Shown here: one piece after another, positions 20,930-31,792 of the stretch
Numbering within the stretch: position 1 is the stretch's first letter
Layout of the letters: each line of letters starts with the position of its first letter
From: Drosophila persimilis
Lineage: Eukaryota; Arthropoda; Insecta; Diptera; Drosophilidae
Assembly: GCF_003286085.1 (NCBI RefSeq)
Contig: NW_020825366.1
Span: 62,001 to 126,000 of the forward strand
DNA length: 64,000 bases
Direction: 5' to 3'
Notes under the pieces: generated by a model
The model's database searches: none
Seen by the model: only the letters and a program-made list of their open reading frames with translations
What the model was told of the DNA's origin: nothing
Program-made: the position numbers and the translations under genes

Positions 20930-21525
20930 AGTTAAATATCCGCAACTCGATTTTAAGTTTTTAAAAAAATACTTTTATTTTACAAACTTAAATATCTTTA
21001 TGTCACAAGATTTAAATGAATTCCCCGACTTGACTTTCGGTCTGCTTGTCTCAAACGGAACTGATCTCTCTGCTGCTGGCTAGTTTCCATGAGCCCTTCT
21101 CTTGGAACTCCCGACTCTGGCTTCGGGCGTTGCTTTCCTCGGCTGCATCTTCGTGTCGGTGGCGTACGTGCCTGGATCGATATTTGGGGATGCGTCGGCT
21201 TTGATGAAAGGCATCCACTGCTGGCGATCGGTGTTGCATTACATGACGGAGCTAGGAATGTGATACTCCTTGGTTTTATGTCTAGCTTTGATTGGTCCTC
21301 ATGAGTGGCGTGATTCTAAAGAATCGATTTCTCGAGAGTGGCGTGATTCTAATGTTGCTGAAACAATGTGGTCCATTGTTTATATTATGGGGGGCCCTAG
21401 CTTGGAGTATGGGAAGAAATAGTTATTGATTCTTGAGTGGGGTCCTGTTACTTGTGTGGATGGGGTGGATGAATTGTACATAAACATAATGTGTATGGGA
21501 TGTGGGGAATTATGGATATGTCACT
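20930..21525 (-). repeat. errantivirus 3' LTR (596 bp)
   Basis: Matches 27444-28039 base for base as far as I can read. It is the 3' LTR because env lies next to it and the polypurine tract precedes it on the minus strand. Confidence 0.93.
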
Positions 21526-21537
21526 CCCCCAACGTTT
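21526..21537 (-). promoter_or_regulatory. errantivirus polypurine tract
   Basis: On the minus strand AACGTTGGGGG directly precedes the 3' LTR start AGTGACAT. This is the expected position for the plus-strand DNA primer. Confidence 0.6.
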
Positions 21538-21552
21538 GTTATTAGCCTGTCC

Positions 21553-22968
21553 CTAGGCGATTACCCTCGGGTATAGTGACGGGGTGTCAAGTGCGGTGGC
21601 TGAGGTTGGTTCCTCTTCTGCTTCTATTATAGGGTTTATACATTTAACCGTGACTCTTTTAGAAGTTTTCGTAAATTTAACAGCTACATAACTTAGTAGT
21701 ACTAATATAATTATGACAAATGCAATTAGTAGACTTATTTGTAATAGGTTACTATATGTGGTGTATTGCATAATTATTTCATTAGTTTGGACATACGACA
21801 GTGGTTTTATTTTAGTTATGTTGTTGTTGACATAAACATTCTGGGCAAAATCTAACATTGTGTTTGATATTGTAAATTCATTTAATTGGATTGAACAGTT
21901 GTAGATTTTTATAATGGTATTTCCTTCCGCTATGATTTCTTGGTTTACACAATTCTGATTTAGCGTTGTTTTTGGAAGATTCCACGTGATTAGTATATTG
22001 GGTTCAATAAAGTTTATTTGAAAGTTTTGAAAAGTTTTGGAATATGGACATTTAGTGGGAGTTTGCATTAAAATTCCTTTTATACAATTGTCATTGGTTT
22101 TCAATCTAGTTTCTTTAACAAATACTTCTTCATTTTTTATGTAGTACTTGTCGTATGTCATATCTGTTAACATGTTATTTAATTCGTCTGGATACGGAAC
22201 GATTTTATAGATTGGTACTTTTGTAATGTCTTTGGGAATGTTGGAAATTATTAGAATTTCGTTGGTATCGGATTTTAGCCATGTGGAGGTTTTTATATTT
22301 AGTATTTTCTCAGAATTTATTTGTTCCAGGTAGTCTTGTTTTAATAATTTTGGATTAAATATACCGAGCCTAGTTAATTGCATACCTAGTTCTATATCTT
22401 CGATATATTCTGTGAAATGTTGTAGATTGAATATCAAAATTTCTATTTGTTGATTCCTGTCTTTTTCTTCATTTAGTTTGTTTATAACGTTTATTCCGCT
22501 ATTAACTGCATCTATTACCAAATTTAGTTCATTCATTTGAATGCTATGGCTGGCTAAATTTTCTATTTTTTGTTCCAAATCGACTTTATCTTCCTGATCT
22601 AGTGTTCCAAAGAGATATTTGTAGGCTGTTCCTACTATATTGATTAGGCCTCTTTTATTTCTTTTGGTTATTTTTAGCCCGTTCATTTCTCTTTGCAATT
22701 TGTCTACTAGATATTTTATTTGGATTATGTCCTGGAATTTAGTGGCTTGCCTTAACAAATTTTGGTATAGTTCTTCGGTTTTAGTTACATTAACAGTTAG
22801 ATAATGGTATTCGTAATTGATAGGTATGTTGATCGATCCAGTTTTGAATATCATATATCCGTTTTGGGATTTTATAGAATTTATTTCTATGTTTTGGCCC
22901 TGTGCCATTACGATGGTAATTATGAGGAAGATGAGGATTTTAATTGTGTTGAAGTTCGCCGATTCCAT
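21553..22968 (-). CDS. env: errantivirus envelope protein (471 aa)
   Basis: A membrane fusion glycoprotein of the errantivirus/F-protein-like class. It shows a hydrophobic signal peptide (about residues 9-22), a furin-type cleavage site RNKR at about 103-106 followed by a hydrophobic candidate fusion segment, and several N-glycosylation sequons. One transmembrane helix lies near residues 408-432, with a 39-residue cytoplasmic tail. The start at 22968 overlaps the end of pol by 29 bp; in this group env is made from a spliced mRNA. No stop or frameshift was seen. An intact env means the copy retains the genes associated with infectious transfer in some errantiviruses, but function is not shown. 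Confidence 0.88.
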   Translation of the reverse strand: MESANFNTIKILIFLIITIVMAQGQNIEINSIKSQNGYMIFKTGSINIPINYEYHYLTVNVTKTEELYQNLLRQATKFQDIIQIKYLVDKLQREMNGLKITKRNKRGLINIVGTAYKYLFGTLDQEDKVDLEQKIENLASHSIQMNELNLVIDAVNSGINVINKLNEEKDRNQQIEILIFNLQHFTEYIEDIELGMQLTRLGIFNPKLLKQDYLEQINSEKILNIKTSTWLKSDTNEILIISNIPKDITKVPIYKIVPYPDELNNMLTDMTYDKYYIKNEEVFVKETRLKTNDNCIKGILMQTPTKCPYSKTFQNFQINFIEPNILITWNLPKTTLNQNCVNQEIIAEGNTIIKIYNCSIQLNEFTISNTMLDFAQNVYVNNNITKIKPLSYVQTNEIIMQYTTYSNLLQISLLIAFVIIILVLLSYVAVKFTKTSKRVTVKCINPIIEAEEEPTSATALDTPSLYPRVIA

Positions 22969-25900
22969 TAACTTCCTCGGTTTCTCTGGAATTATTATAT
23001 TTGCTTCTATTAGATTTCTTCTTTTTCTTGAATTTTGATTTATAATGAGTTATTTTCCTACCCCTATTCTTTTCTTCATAATGTTTTTCGTCTACCTGTC
23101 TAATTTCACCCGTCCTTTTGAAAGGATTTGATACCTTAGACTTAACTAGAGGTGATAGTTTATAGCGGGTATCTACTTCATACTCTATGCGGTTTTTATT
23201 TAATTGAGTGATTTTATTCACTTTATTTAGTTGTGTGTCATAATCAGGTGAGCCTGCATAAATGAATATATCAGCTGGTGTCCTATTTGTGGTATTATGT
23301 TTGGTTTTATGATTATAAGTATAAAGAATTAATTCAAACTTCGTGAATCTATCTTCTGTGTTATCCTCGCTAGATATTATTCTTAATTTTTCATTTACTG
23401 TTTTATGAAATCTTTCTACGTCAGATATTCCATTTTTGCTGGAAGTGATCTCTATTTTGACGTTTTCCGCATTCAGCCATGCTTGCAATGCTGTGCACAT
23501 AAAAGCTGAATCTTTATCGGCTTTGATTTCAATTGGTTTGCCCATCTCGTTAAAAACTTTCATGATGGCTCTTTTTGCTTCTAACCAGTCACGACTTTTT
23601 ACTTCTACAAGAGTGGCAAACTTCGAGTATACGTCAATACATGATAGGAACTGTTGGTTACCAACCATATAGAAATCCATGACGTATTTCTCTCTGATGT
23701 TCAGTATTTCCGGTGTAGTTTCGAATGCCAACTTCGTATTTCTATGCTCTGTTTTGGCAATATTACAAGTAGGACATTCGTTTATGATGTTTTGGATTAG
23801 TTTTTGATAATCCGGGTAATAGTATTTTCCCCTAAACCAATTGACGGTTTTCTCTATCCCTGGATGGAGTAAGCCTTTATGATTCTTTAATATGGTTTCT
23901 TTAAATTCAGCGTAATTCTGAATATCTAGGAGTTTCGTGCTTGATTTAATAGCTTTGGTTATATTGTTAGAATTAATGATTTCTAAATAGGCTTTTTGGA
24001 ATGGAGGAAAATCTGTTTCGTTATGGAAATATAATGCGCTCTTTTTGGTGCATAGATATTCCTTTATTATATCCTTCGCTAAGGTGTTAGTCATTTCCTT
24101 ATACGTGATCTTGATGATTAGCTTGTGAAAATAACGAATTGTTTCTACCTTATCTTCATTGCCTTTTATTAGCTCAATTTGCCGATTGTAATAGTTAATT
24201 GGTCTTTCCGTGATAGCAATGTGATTTAGATTGTCTTCCTGTGCGCTATGTACAGTTGCACCAACGCTATTGGAAGCTTCTCCCAGGAGATTTTCATTAA
24301 TCTTTACCCTTGATAAGGCATCAGCTACATGATTTTCTTTGCCTGGTAGATATTTCATTTTAAAATCAAACTCATTCAGTTTTATTTTCCACCTTTGTAA
24401 TTTCATATTTGGCTCCTTGAGGTTGTTCAACCAAATCAAGGGTTTATGATCGCTTTGTATCTCGAATGTTCTACCGAACAGGTATGAACGGAAATACTTG
24501 GTTGCCCATACGATCGCTAATAATTCCTTTTCGATGGCTGAATAGTTTATTTCATGTTCATTTAGGGTTCTGCTAGCGTAGCAGATCGGTTTGTGTTCTT
24601 GTGACAAAACCGCTCCCAATGCTATGTTACTAGCGTCGGTTGTTACCGTGAACATTTTGTCAAAGTCTGGGAACGCAAGGATAGGGTCTGAGGTGATGAG
24701 TACTTTTAGTCTCTCAAATGCCTCGACGTACCTTTCTTCCTTGGGGTCTATGACAGCTCCTTTCTTTAGTTTGAGTGTCATGGGTTTTGCTATGTTTGCA
24801 AAATTAGGAATGAATTTCCTGTAGAACCCGCACAGACCTAAGAATGACTTTATTTGTTTAGTCGTTTCTGGTATTGGAAATTTGACAATGGCAGAGATTT
24901 TGCCTGGATTTGGTACTATTCCTTCAGTAGTGACTACATGACCTAGGAATTCAGTTTCCTTTTTCATGAATTCACATTTATCCATTTGTAGCTTCAAGTT
25001 GGCGTCTCTCAACTTTCCAAATACTCTCCTTAGTGACAACAAGTGTTCTTCCAATGAAGTGGAAAATATAATGATGTCATCTAAGTATACAAAGCAATCT
25101 TTGAAGATTAACTCTTCTAGCAGATTGTTCATACATCTTTGGAAGGTAGCTGGGGCAGTGGTTAGCCCAAAGGGCATACGAGTGAACTCGTAATGTCCAT
25201 GCTTAGTGGAGAACGCAGTTTTGGGGATTGAGCTAGGTTCCATGGGTATTTGATGGAAACCTTTTGCTAAATCGATTGTCGTAAAATACTGACATTTACC
25301 TAGTTTGTCTAGGATTTCATCCATTCTTGGAGTTGGGAATTTGTCCTTAACTGTTATTTCATTTAGACTTCTATAGTCTACTACCATTCGATATTTTTGC
25401 TTTCCTGAAGCATCTATCTTCTTCGGAATCATAGATATGGGCGAGCAGTAAGGAGAATTCGACTTTCGAATTATTCCCTGCCTGATCATATCTTTGATTT
25501 GCTGGTTTACCTCCTGATCATGTATCTGGGCATATTTGTATGGTCGTCTGTAGACCGGGTCTTCATGTTGAGTTTTGATCTCGTGCTTGATTGTACTTGT
25601 GAAAGTCAAATTGTCACCTTCTCTGTACTGCACATCCTTAAACTCATATAAGACCTTCTTTAACTCTTCCCTCTCTTCGTCGTTTAAGTGTTCCAATCTT
25701 AATTGATTACATTCCCTTAATTCACTGTCTAGAGCGGAAGCGAAGTATTGATCTCCCTCTGGAGATGGGTCAAGGCACTTAGGTGCGATCTTCTCTTCTT
25801 TTGTAGAGGGATCAGTGCACTTCTGTGCGGTCTTGCCGGCTTCAATAGCTTCTCCACTCTGAATGATTGGGTACGACCTAGCTGCTAGTGTTACAGTGTC

Positions 25901-26119
25901 ATTTCTGTAATCGATGACGGCTTTACTTGCCATCAAGTATTCTCTTCCTAATAAAATATCATAATTTTCGGAAAAGTTATGTATGTAGAACTTTTGTTCG
26001 GACGGACATGTTTTGTTCGCATTCCTCATTATACTCTTAGTTAAACGGACAGGTCCATTGATGGTATGGACCGTAAGGTTATCGTCTTTTATCTCGGAAT
26101 CTGTGTAATTTTCTTTCAT
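22940..26119 (-). CDS. pol: errantivirus Pol (protease, RT, RNase H, integrase; 1059 aa from the first Met)
   Basis: The frame extends upstream of the first Met to the gag overlap and includes the protease active-site motif ADSGSS near 26135, so translation probably enters by frameshift from gag at about 26180. Then come the protease C-terminal ILLGREYL, and RT with VVDYRSLNE and YLDD near residue 343 (plus-strand position about 25080). RNase H follows with TTDASNIALGAVLSQ and ADALSR. Integrase has an HHCC finger (HPGIEKTVNWF...CPTCNIAK) and the DDE core (D in MDFYMVG and KADKDSAF, E in ISDVERFHK). The C-terminus is lysine-rich. It is complete for the family. Confidence 0.92.
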   Translation of the reverse strand: MKENYTDSEIKDDNLTVHTINGPVRLTKSIMRNANKTCPSEQKFYIHNFSENYDILLGREYLMASKAVIDYRNDTVTLAARSYPIIQSGEAIEAGKTAQKCTDPSTKEEKIAPKCLDPSPEGDQYFASALDSELRECNQLRLEHLNDEEREELKKVLYEFKDVQYREGDNLTFTSTIKHEIKTQHEDPVYRRPYKYAQIHDQEVNQQIKDMIRQGIIRKSNSPYCSPISMIPKKIDASGKQKYRMVVDYRSLNEITVKDKFPTPRMDEILDKLGKCQYFTTIDLAKGFHQIPMEPSSIPKTAFSTKHGHYEFTRMPFGLTTAPATFQRCMNNLLEELIFKDCFVYLDDIIIFSTSLEEHLLSLRRVFGKLRDANLKLQMDKCEFMKKETEFLGHVVTTEGIVPNPGKISAIVKFPIPETTKQIKSFLGLCGFYRKFIPNFANIAKPMTLKLKKGAVIDPKEERYVEAFERLKVLITSDPILAFPDFDKMFTVTTDASNIALGAVLSQEHKPICYASRTLNEHEINYSAIEKELLAIVWATKYFRSYLFGRTFEIQSDHKPLIWLNNLKEPNMKLQRWKIKLNEFDFKMKYLPGKENHVADALSRVKINENLLGEASNSVGATVHSAQEDNLNHIAITERPINYYNRQIELIKGNEDKVETIRYFHKLIIKITYKEMTNTLAKDIIKEYLCTKKSALYFHNETDFPPFQKAYLEIINSNNITKAIKSSTKLLDIQNYAEFKETILKNHKGLLHPGIEKTVNWFRGKYYYPDYQKLIQNIINECPTCNIAKTEHRNTKLAFETTPEILNIREKYVMDFYMVGNQQFLSCIDVYSKFATLVEVKSRDWLEAKRAIMKVFNEMGKPIEIKADKDSAFMCTALQAWLNAENVKIEITSSKNGISDVERFHKTVNEKLRIISSEDNTEDRFTKFELILYTYNHKTKHNTTNRTPADIFIYAGSPDYDTQLNKVNKITQLNKNRIEYEVDTRYKLSPLVKSKVSNPFKRTGEIRQVDEKHYEEKNRGRKITHYKSKFKKKKKSNRSKYNNSRETEEVNGIGELQHN

Positions 26120-26181
26120 GATGTTGATCGATGATCCCGAGTCAGCGATACACCTTAATATTCTTTTATTAATGGTAATGT

Positions 26182-27138
26182 TTATATAGGGTCCTCCTCG
26201 GTTTCTTCCGAGGCGGCTTGATGAAAATTTACGTCCATCTTCGTTTGGCCACTCTGGCTCTCCCTCCCTCTTTTAGTAGGTTGGTTGGGTCCACTCCCAC
26301 TAGCTTGGTTTTGAGATATTTGCTGATTGAATGGATTCTGAGCCCTACCTGGATTCAAGGAATTTTTGAACTCATTGTATAATCCAGGATTTTGGGAATT
26401 TTGATTTTGATTTGTTCGATTAGTCTGACCTGTTCCAGATGAACTCTGAGTTTGATTGTGATAGTTAGTAGTATTATAATTTGGATAATAGTTTCCAACA
26501 TTCTTTCGATTTGATTGAGACGATTTCGATTGATCTTTATTTGTACCTGAATCTGTTGTACTAGCTTCGTACAATCCTTCTTCTTGTGCTGCCTTCTTAA
26601 GATTAGACAATGTGGTAATATCTTTTCTTGCTAAGGTCATGAACATTCTGTCAGGAAGTTTTCGAGTAATGACATCTTTAATTGTGTTGTTCAAAGCGTT
26701 TTTATAAATGACATTATTTTCTGGTATGTTTTCTAAGTTTAGCTTATTGTTTATTAATAATGCTTTTATCTCTAATTCTTCTATAAACTTACGAAGACTG
26801 CCGTTGAATCTGGTGGTGTATAGTTGTCGTAAGAGTTCTTCATATGGTGTGTGATTTTTGAACTCGTTGATCAGCGCCGTCTTCAGTTCGAGCCACGTGT
26901 TGGGTTGTATCATTTGCGATATGCGTTGTGCCTCTCCTGACAGTTGGATCTCGGTCGCTCCAAATAGGATCCTTTGTTGGCGAAGATCTTCAGTTGGATA
27001 TAATCCGCATACATATTCGATTCGTTTGATAAATGAGCTTAGCTGTCCAGATGAACCGTCATAGGCAGGTATTTGTCGGATCGACAGCAGTGCCTGGTTC
27101 AAGTGGATTTCGCTCAATGATAGTGGTGGTAACGCCAT
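26182..27138 (-). CDS. gag: errantivirus Gag (318 aa)
   Basis: Structural protein upstream of pol. The N-terminal two thirds has the capsid-like pattern of gypsy-group Gag (IPAYDGSSGQLSSFIKRIEY, WLELKTALINEFK). The C-terminus is rich in Asn, Gln and Ser and carries no CCHC zinc knuckle, as is usual for the 17.6/297/gypsy group. It ends at 26182 just after EEDPI, overlapping the upstream extension of the pol frame. Confidence 0.88.
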   Translation of the reverse strand: MALPPLSLSEIHLNQALLSIRQIPAYDGSSGQLSSFIKRIEYVCGLYPTEDLRQQRILFGATEIQLSGEAQRISQMIQPNTWLELKTALINEFKNHTPYEELLRQLYTTRFNGSLRKFIEELEIKALLINNKLNLENIPENNVIYKNALNNTIKDVITRKLPDRMFMTLARKDITTLSNLKKAAQEEGLYEASTTDSGTNKDQSKSSQSNRKNVGNYYPNYNTTNYHNQTQSSSGTGQTNRTNQNQNSQNPGLYNEFKNSLNPGRAQNPFNQQISQNQASGSGPNQPTKRGRESQSGQTKMDVNFHQAASEETEEDPI

Positions 27139-27425
27139 GTTGTTGGTGTTGATTGGGTTTTGTTTTGTTGTAGTTTTAAACTTTATTTTGGTTCACTTGT
27201 AAGTTTTTTTGATTTTGTATTAAGTGTTTCACTGTCCTTGGTGATTCACTATCTCCGCTTACTTCAGTTCACTTATATTAGTTTTGCAAATCGTATGTGC
27301 TTGCAGCACATAGGTTCTTTGGCGGATTTCACAATTTTATTAACAATTCCGGGATTACGTGATCACAGTAATTATAAATTACACAAGCTGACCATTACCG
27401 AAATATAGGTGTTAATTTTAAACGA

Positions 27426-27443
27426 AATCCTACCGACTGCGCC
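27426..27443 (-). promoter_or_regulatory. errantivirus primer-binding site (tRNA-Ser)
   Basis: On the minus strand TGGCGCAGTCGGTAGGAT follows the 5' LTR immediately. This is the tRNA-Ser complement used by the 17.6/297 group. Confidence 0.85.
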
Positions 27444-28039
27444 AGTTAAATATCCGCAACTCGATTTTAAGTTTTTAAAAAAATACTTTTATTTTACAAA
27501 CTTAAATATCTTTATGTCACAAGATTTAAATGAATTCCCCGACTTGACTTTCGGTCTGCTTGTCTCAAACGGAACTGATCTCTCTGCTGCTGGCTAGTTT
27601 CCATGAGCCCTTCTCTTGGAACTCCCGACTCTGGCTTCGGGCGTTGCTTTCCTCGGCTGCATCTTCGTGTCGGTGGCGTACGTGCCTGGATCGATATTTG
27701 GGGATGCGTCGGCTTTGATGAAAGGCATCCACTGCTGGCGATCGGTGTTGCATTACATGACGGAGCTAGGAATGTGATACTCCTTGGTTTTATGTCTAGC
27801 TTTGATTGGTCCTCATGAGTGGCGTGATTCTAAAGAATCGATTTCTCGAGAGTGGCGTGATTCTAATGTTGCTGAAACAATGTGGTCCATTGTTTATATT
27901 ATGGGGGGCCCTAGCTTGGAGTATGGGAAGAAATAGTTATTGATTCTTGAGTGGGGTCCTGTTACTTGTGTGGATGGGGTGGATGAATTGTACATAAACA
28001 TAATGTGTATGGGATGTGGGGAATTATGGATATGTCACT
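27444..28039 (-). repeat. errantivirus 5' LTR (596 bp)
   Basis: Carries the promoter of the element on the minus strand. It is the same length and sequence as the LTR at 20930-21525. A DPE/Inr promoter would be expected in this group, but I did not assign one. Confidence 0.93.
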
Positions 28040-28043
28040 ATAT

Positions 28044-28671
28044 ATATAAGATCGATAAACAGCATACGGAGTAGGTCGCGTCTGTCTGAAACGGCTTGAA
28101 AATAATATTATAATATTACGTATTACAAAATCATCTTAAGTATAAAGTTACAGTTACAGCTGAAGAAGAGAAATATCTTTGAGTTGAGCCCCGAAAGTGA
28201 AAGGCAGAAGAACGCTTCGTTAATGAAAAACACACACACACAGCTTTATATTGATTAAATTGGTATTTGTTTAATTTGAATTTAAAGATGGATTCATGAT
28301 TACGATAATAATGAATGATGAATGATGTATATGTTAATATTTGCTAATTTACGCACTTGGTTTGCAGTTGATTTGAGTTTTGGTGCCGTTGATAATGTTA
28401 CAAATTTAGTTGTCGTTTCGTTTCCGTTTTTTGTTTTGACTGTACCCCATATAGAATTGTACTTTATGTATCCATGTATCAATGTTTTAATTATTTAATT
28501 GGGTTTAATTCGATTCGACGGCTGATTCAACAAAATTGCCTTCCAAATATCATGTGGGAGCGCGCCTTCATTCGATCCTGAATACTATTCCTCATCTGCC
28601 AGGAACCTGCCACAATTGCCGTATATATATACATATATATATATAACCGAAAGAAAAGAGTCATCCCGTAG
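28044..28671. other. unassigned AT-rich DNA between two LTR elements
   Basis: No gene recognised. It contains a (CA)6 run at about 28230 and a (TA)n-rich run at 28620-28645. The last bases GTAG (28668-28671) are the target duplication of the next element. Confidence 0.6.
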
Positions 28672-29157
28672 TGTAGTATGCTCATATTAAAGTAAAGTAA
28701 AGTATTCATTATTACGAATACCCACTGTACCGACGGTACTTAAAGAATACACACTGTAACACTTTGTTTCAGTGTTTACGTAACAATAAAGTCCCAGACA
28801 TTCTGGGTGATCGTATTACGATTCACTCAAGAATGCCTCGAGCGACCCAAGTGCAGCGTCAGCATGTTCCCATGACTTGACGGCACTAATATACATGCAT
28901 ACACACATATATCTTCCCTCGCGCTCTCGCTGCCAACAGCGCTGAGCATATTCACACATATACATACTAACATATAAGAGATAAGAACACATAGTTCTGC
29001 CGCTCCGCTGCCGGCGTCACTGGCAGCGCAGCTCCGCGGCTTTTGGCTTACAAAAGCCCAAAACACAATTGTAAAATTGAGAACATAAACGACAATAAAA
29101 GAGATCGGAGGGTTGAGCCCCAACGATCCAGAAAAACGGATTGAACATCGTTTTACA
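28672..29157 (+). repeat. 5' LTR of the 412/mdg1-type element (486 bp)
   Basis: Runs from TGTAGTATGCTC to CATCGTTTTACA, with AATAAA near 28783 as a possible polyadenylation signal. Near-identical to 40030-40515. Confidence 0.93.
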
Positions 29158-29175
29158 TGGCGACCGTGACAGGAC
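29158..29175 (+). promoter_or_regulatory. primer-binding site (tRNA-Arg) of the 412/mdg1-type element
   Basis: TGGCGACCGTGACAGGAC directly follows the 5' LTR and matches the PBS known for 412 and mdg1. Confidence 0.85.
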
Positions 29176-29716
29176 CATATATGTCCTACGCGATGGATCA
29201 ATCTAATTTGAATTGAAAAATTTAAATTTAAATTTGAATTTAAATTGAAAAAAAAAAGAGGAGAAAAATTTTTTCAAAAAAGTGTCAAAAATAATAAAGA
29301 CAAAGAATGGCCGGAAAAAAATATAATAATATGTGATTTTGTTTAAAAAAAAAAATCGGACCAAGTCAAAAGAAAATTGATGAATTGGAAAAACTATTGA
29401 AATAGTGTTGTCCCCAGTGCCAGTGCCAAGAAAAAAAACCCAGCAGAAAGCCAAACCAGCCGTTTCGCCAGACCCATGCACGACTGCCGACGATATTACG
29501 CACAAACCCATGTTGCATTATAATTTATACCCTTAACTTTGGGGACTACAATGCGGCCAGGAATATATAATACCCAAGGAGATTTAACAGCCCGCGCTAC
29601 AAAGAGCGTACACGCAATATAAAAACCTGTGCGAAGACCAGCACCGGCCCCCACCAGACCCAGCAAGGACCAATAATATAAGTGCGAGTGGCATAGGACC
29701 GCCCCTTGCACCGTCG

Positions 29717-30040
29717 ATGGACAGTAACACAAACACTCCAGCAGCAGAAAATGCACCAGACTTCGCCGACGCTGCTCCTACCGAGCAAAGGGACGCACTC
29801 AGCCTACAAGAGGCCTTAGAAGTGTATCCAAACGATGGACCACGCCCACTCACAATAGCTGAGTACAGGGCAAGACAAGAAAAACGCCCCAGGAAGAAAA
29901 CAAAGAGGGGCGGCCGGATCAAACGGCTGCTTCAACAACGACGTCTGGAGCGGGACCTGGAAAAAACATATACAAATGAAGAGGACCGACAGCGCTACCA
30001 AGAGCGCATCAAGGAAATCAATAAACAACTTCGCCAATAA
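29717..30040 (+). CDS. 412/mdg1-type leader ORF, basic protein (107 aa)
   Basis: A short open frame in the leader. The acidic N-terminal half is followed by a strongly basic helix-prone segment (RPRKKTKRGGRIKRLLQQRR, about residues 54-73) and a charged coiled-coil-like tail. Function unknown. Small ORFs ahead of gag occur in some members of this lineage, and the basic stretch suggests nucleic-acid binding. It is intact. Confidence 0.5.
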   Translation: MDSNTNTPAAENAPDFADAAPTEQRDALSLQEALEVYPNDGPRPLTIAEYRARQEKRPRKKTKRGGRIKRLLQQRRLERDLEKTYTNEEDRQRYQERIKEINKQLRQ

Positions 30041-30205
30041 AAAAGCGAAGTAACGCAATTGAGCTGCAGAAATGCCATGCCTCATATTGCCAATAATTAT
30101 AATTTTCTATCTCGAGTTGAAGCACCCCTAAAGTGCAACTTGAAAATACTAACCTCTGTTAGGCTATTACTAAAACCATGTGATCGATGTTGAATTATAT
30201 AATGA

Positions 30206-31328
30206 ACGAGGGGGAACGTTTTGAGTTGCTGCGGACACCGCAACTCTACGGTTATACCCGATACTAAGTCAGTATGGCTCTCCTCCGGCAGACGCCGCTA
30301 ATATTAAACGACACGACAAAGAGTGCGTGCGAGAGAGACAGAAAATCAGTCTGAGAGTGACGTCACGCGCTGCGTAGCCACTAAAAATTGATTTGTTCCT
30401 TTTGGCTATAAAAATGATCTGATCTGATCCAGATTCAGCAATCTAAAAGATATGGTCATTATCTATGATTCTGCGTTTCTAGTTTTCTCAAATCTGCAAT
30501 ATTGTGGATGCAACAGATTTTCGTCCTTTGTGGGGGCGGAAGGGGGTGTGGCGAAATTTTGAGATATACGTTTTATAGTGAGATCTAACAGAAGTGCGGA
30601 TACTAAATTTGGTTACTCTAGCCTTAATAGTCTCTGAGATTTATGAATATCCCCAGATCTGCATCCTTTGCGGGGGCGGAAGGGGGTGTGGCGAAATTTT
30701 GAAACAAACTCGTCTCGGTCCGATATATTAGGAGTGTGGATACCAAATTTGGTTGCTCTAGCTTTTATAGTCTCTGAGATCTAGGCGCTAATGTTTTACT
30801 CTAAGCAAAGCCGCCTATGCTACGTGTGTGTTAGAGAGAGACAGGGCGAGAAAAAATGAAATTGTTTTCTTGATGCTGGCTATAATAATAATACGACCCA
30901 ATTCAGATTCTGCAGTCTAAAAGATATGGTCATTCTCTACGATTCTGCGTTTTTGGTTTTCTCGTATATTTAAAATTGTGGATGCCACAGATTTTCGCCC
31001 TTTGTGGGGGCGGAAGTGGGCGGGGCAAAGTTTTGAAATATTTTTGTAGCAGTGACATATCACAGAAGTCTGGATCCAAAACATCGTTGCTCTAGCTCTT
31101 ATAGTCTTTGAGCATTAGGCGCTGAAGGGGACGGACAGACGGACAGACGGACGGACGGACAGACGGACAGACAGACTCGCCAGACTGGCTCAATCGACTC
31201 GGCTATTGATGCTGATCAAGAATATATATACTTTATGGGGTCGGAATCGATTCCTTCTGGACGTTACACACATACACTTTTACCACAAATCTAATATACC
31301 CCAATACTCATTTTGATTATCTGGTATA
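30206..31328 (+). mobile_element. SGM-like element nested in the 412/mdg1-type element, copy 1
   Basis: Full length (about 1123 bp), with the standard ACGAGGGGGAACG start. The 3' hairpin has two substitutions (GATTATCTGG). Flanking A residues on both sides are consistent with insertion inside an A-run. Confidence 0.88.
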
Positions 31329-31792
31329 AAAACCTGTAAATCGATCACATGTCCCTTAACATTTTTTTTTTCTTCCTTCATTTTGATCAAATATATATAT
31401 AAAAAAAAAAAAATTTATATTGATGAAATTTTAAAGAGTAAAAAAAAAAAAAAAAATCGGAAGGGTATATAGATATGTGTGTCCATGAGAAAAAAAAAAA
31501 TATTTTTTTTTTTAAAAGAATAAATGAATAGCAAATAATTAAAAAAAAAAAAAAATAAAAAAAAACTCCAACATTGTAGAAACCAATTTTTGAGAGAAAA
31601 TCATCACCATGGGTTGGTTCGGTTCTGACGATAGTCAGACCAAAGACAATACGGCCAATGTGGTCAATAATGTCAAAATAATAGACCACAGGGATGATCT
31701 CAATGCACTCTGGTTATTACTTCTGATTTTAACCATTGTCACTGTTTTACAATTCCTTTTAACATTGTATGTAAAACATAATAAGATAATTA
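31329..31792 (+). other. 412/mdg1-type element body between nested insertions
   Basis: Retrotransposon leader sequence with several long A-runs (31440-31565), followed by a small ORF beginning at 31609. Confidence 0.6.
31609..31792 (+). pseudogene. small membrane-protein ORF of the retrotransposon, split by an SGM-like insertion
   Basis: Begins MGWFGSDDSQ, a glycine-2 context compatible with N-myristoylation, and continues to a single hydrophobic helix (ALWLLLLILTIVTVLQFLL, about residues 33-52) with a basic end. The context ATCACCATGG is a strong translation start. The frame runs into an SGM-like element at 31793; a short retroelement remnant at 32899-32947 may hold the original C-terminus. 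I do not recognise the protein. A membrane-anchored accessory factor is an inference from the sequence alone. Confidence 0.5.

Larger units (their letters stand above)
20930..28039 (-). mobile_element. errantivirus of the 17.6/297 type, complete, 7.1 kb, minus strand
   Basis: Two 596-bp LTRs appear identical by eye. They flank gag, pol and env in the standard order, with a tRNA-Ser primer-binding site and a G-rich polypurine tract. The element LTR begins AGTGACATATCC and ends GTTAACT-style (AGTTAAAT on the plus strand), as in the 17.6/297 group. ATAT duplications flank it at 20926-20929 and 28040-28043, inside a TA tract, matching the known TATA preference of this group. All three frames are open, so this is a young and possibly active insect endogenous retrovirus. 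Confidence 0.93.
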
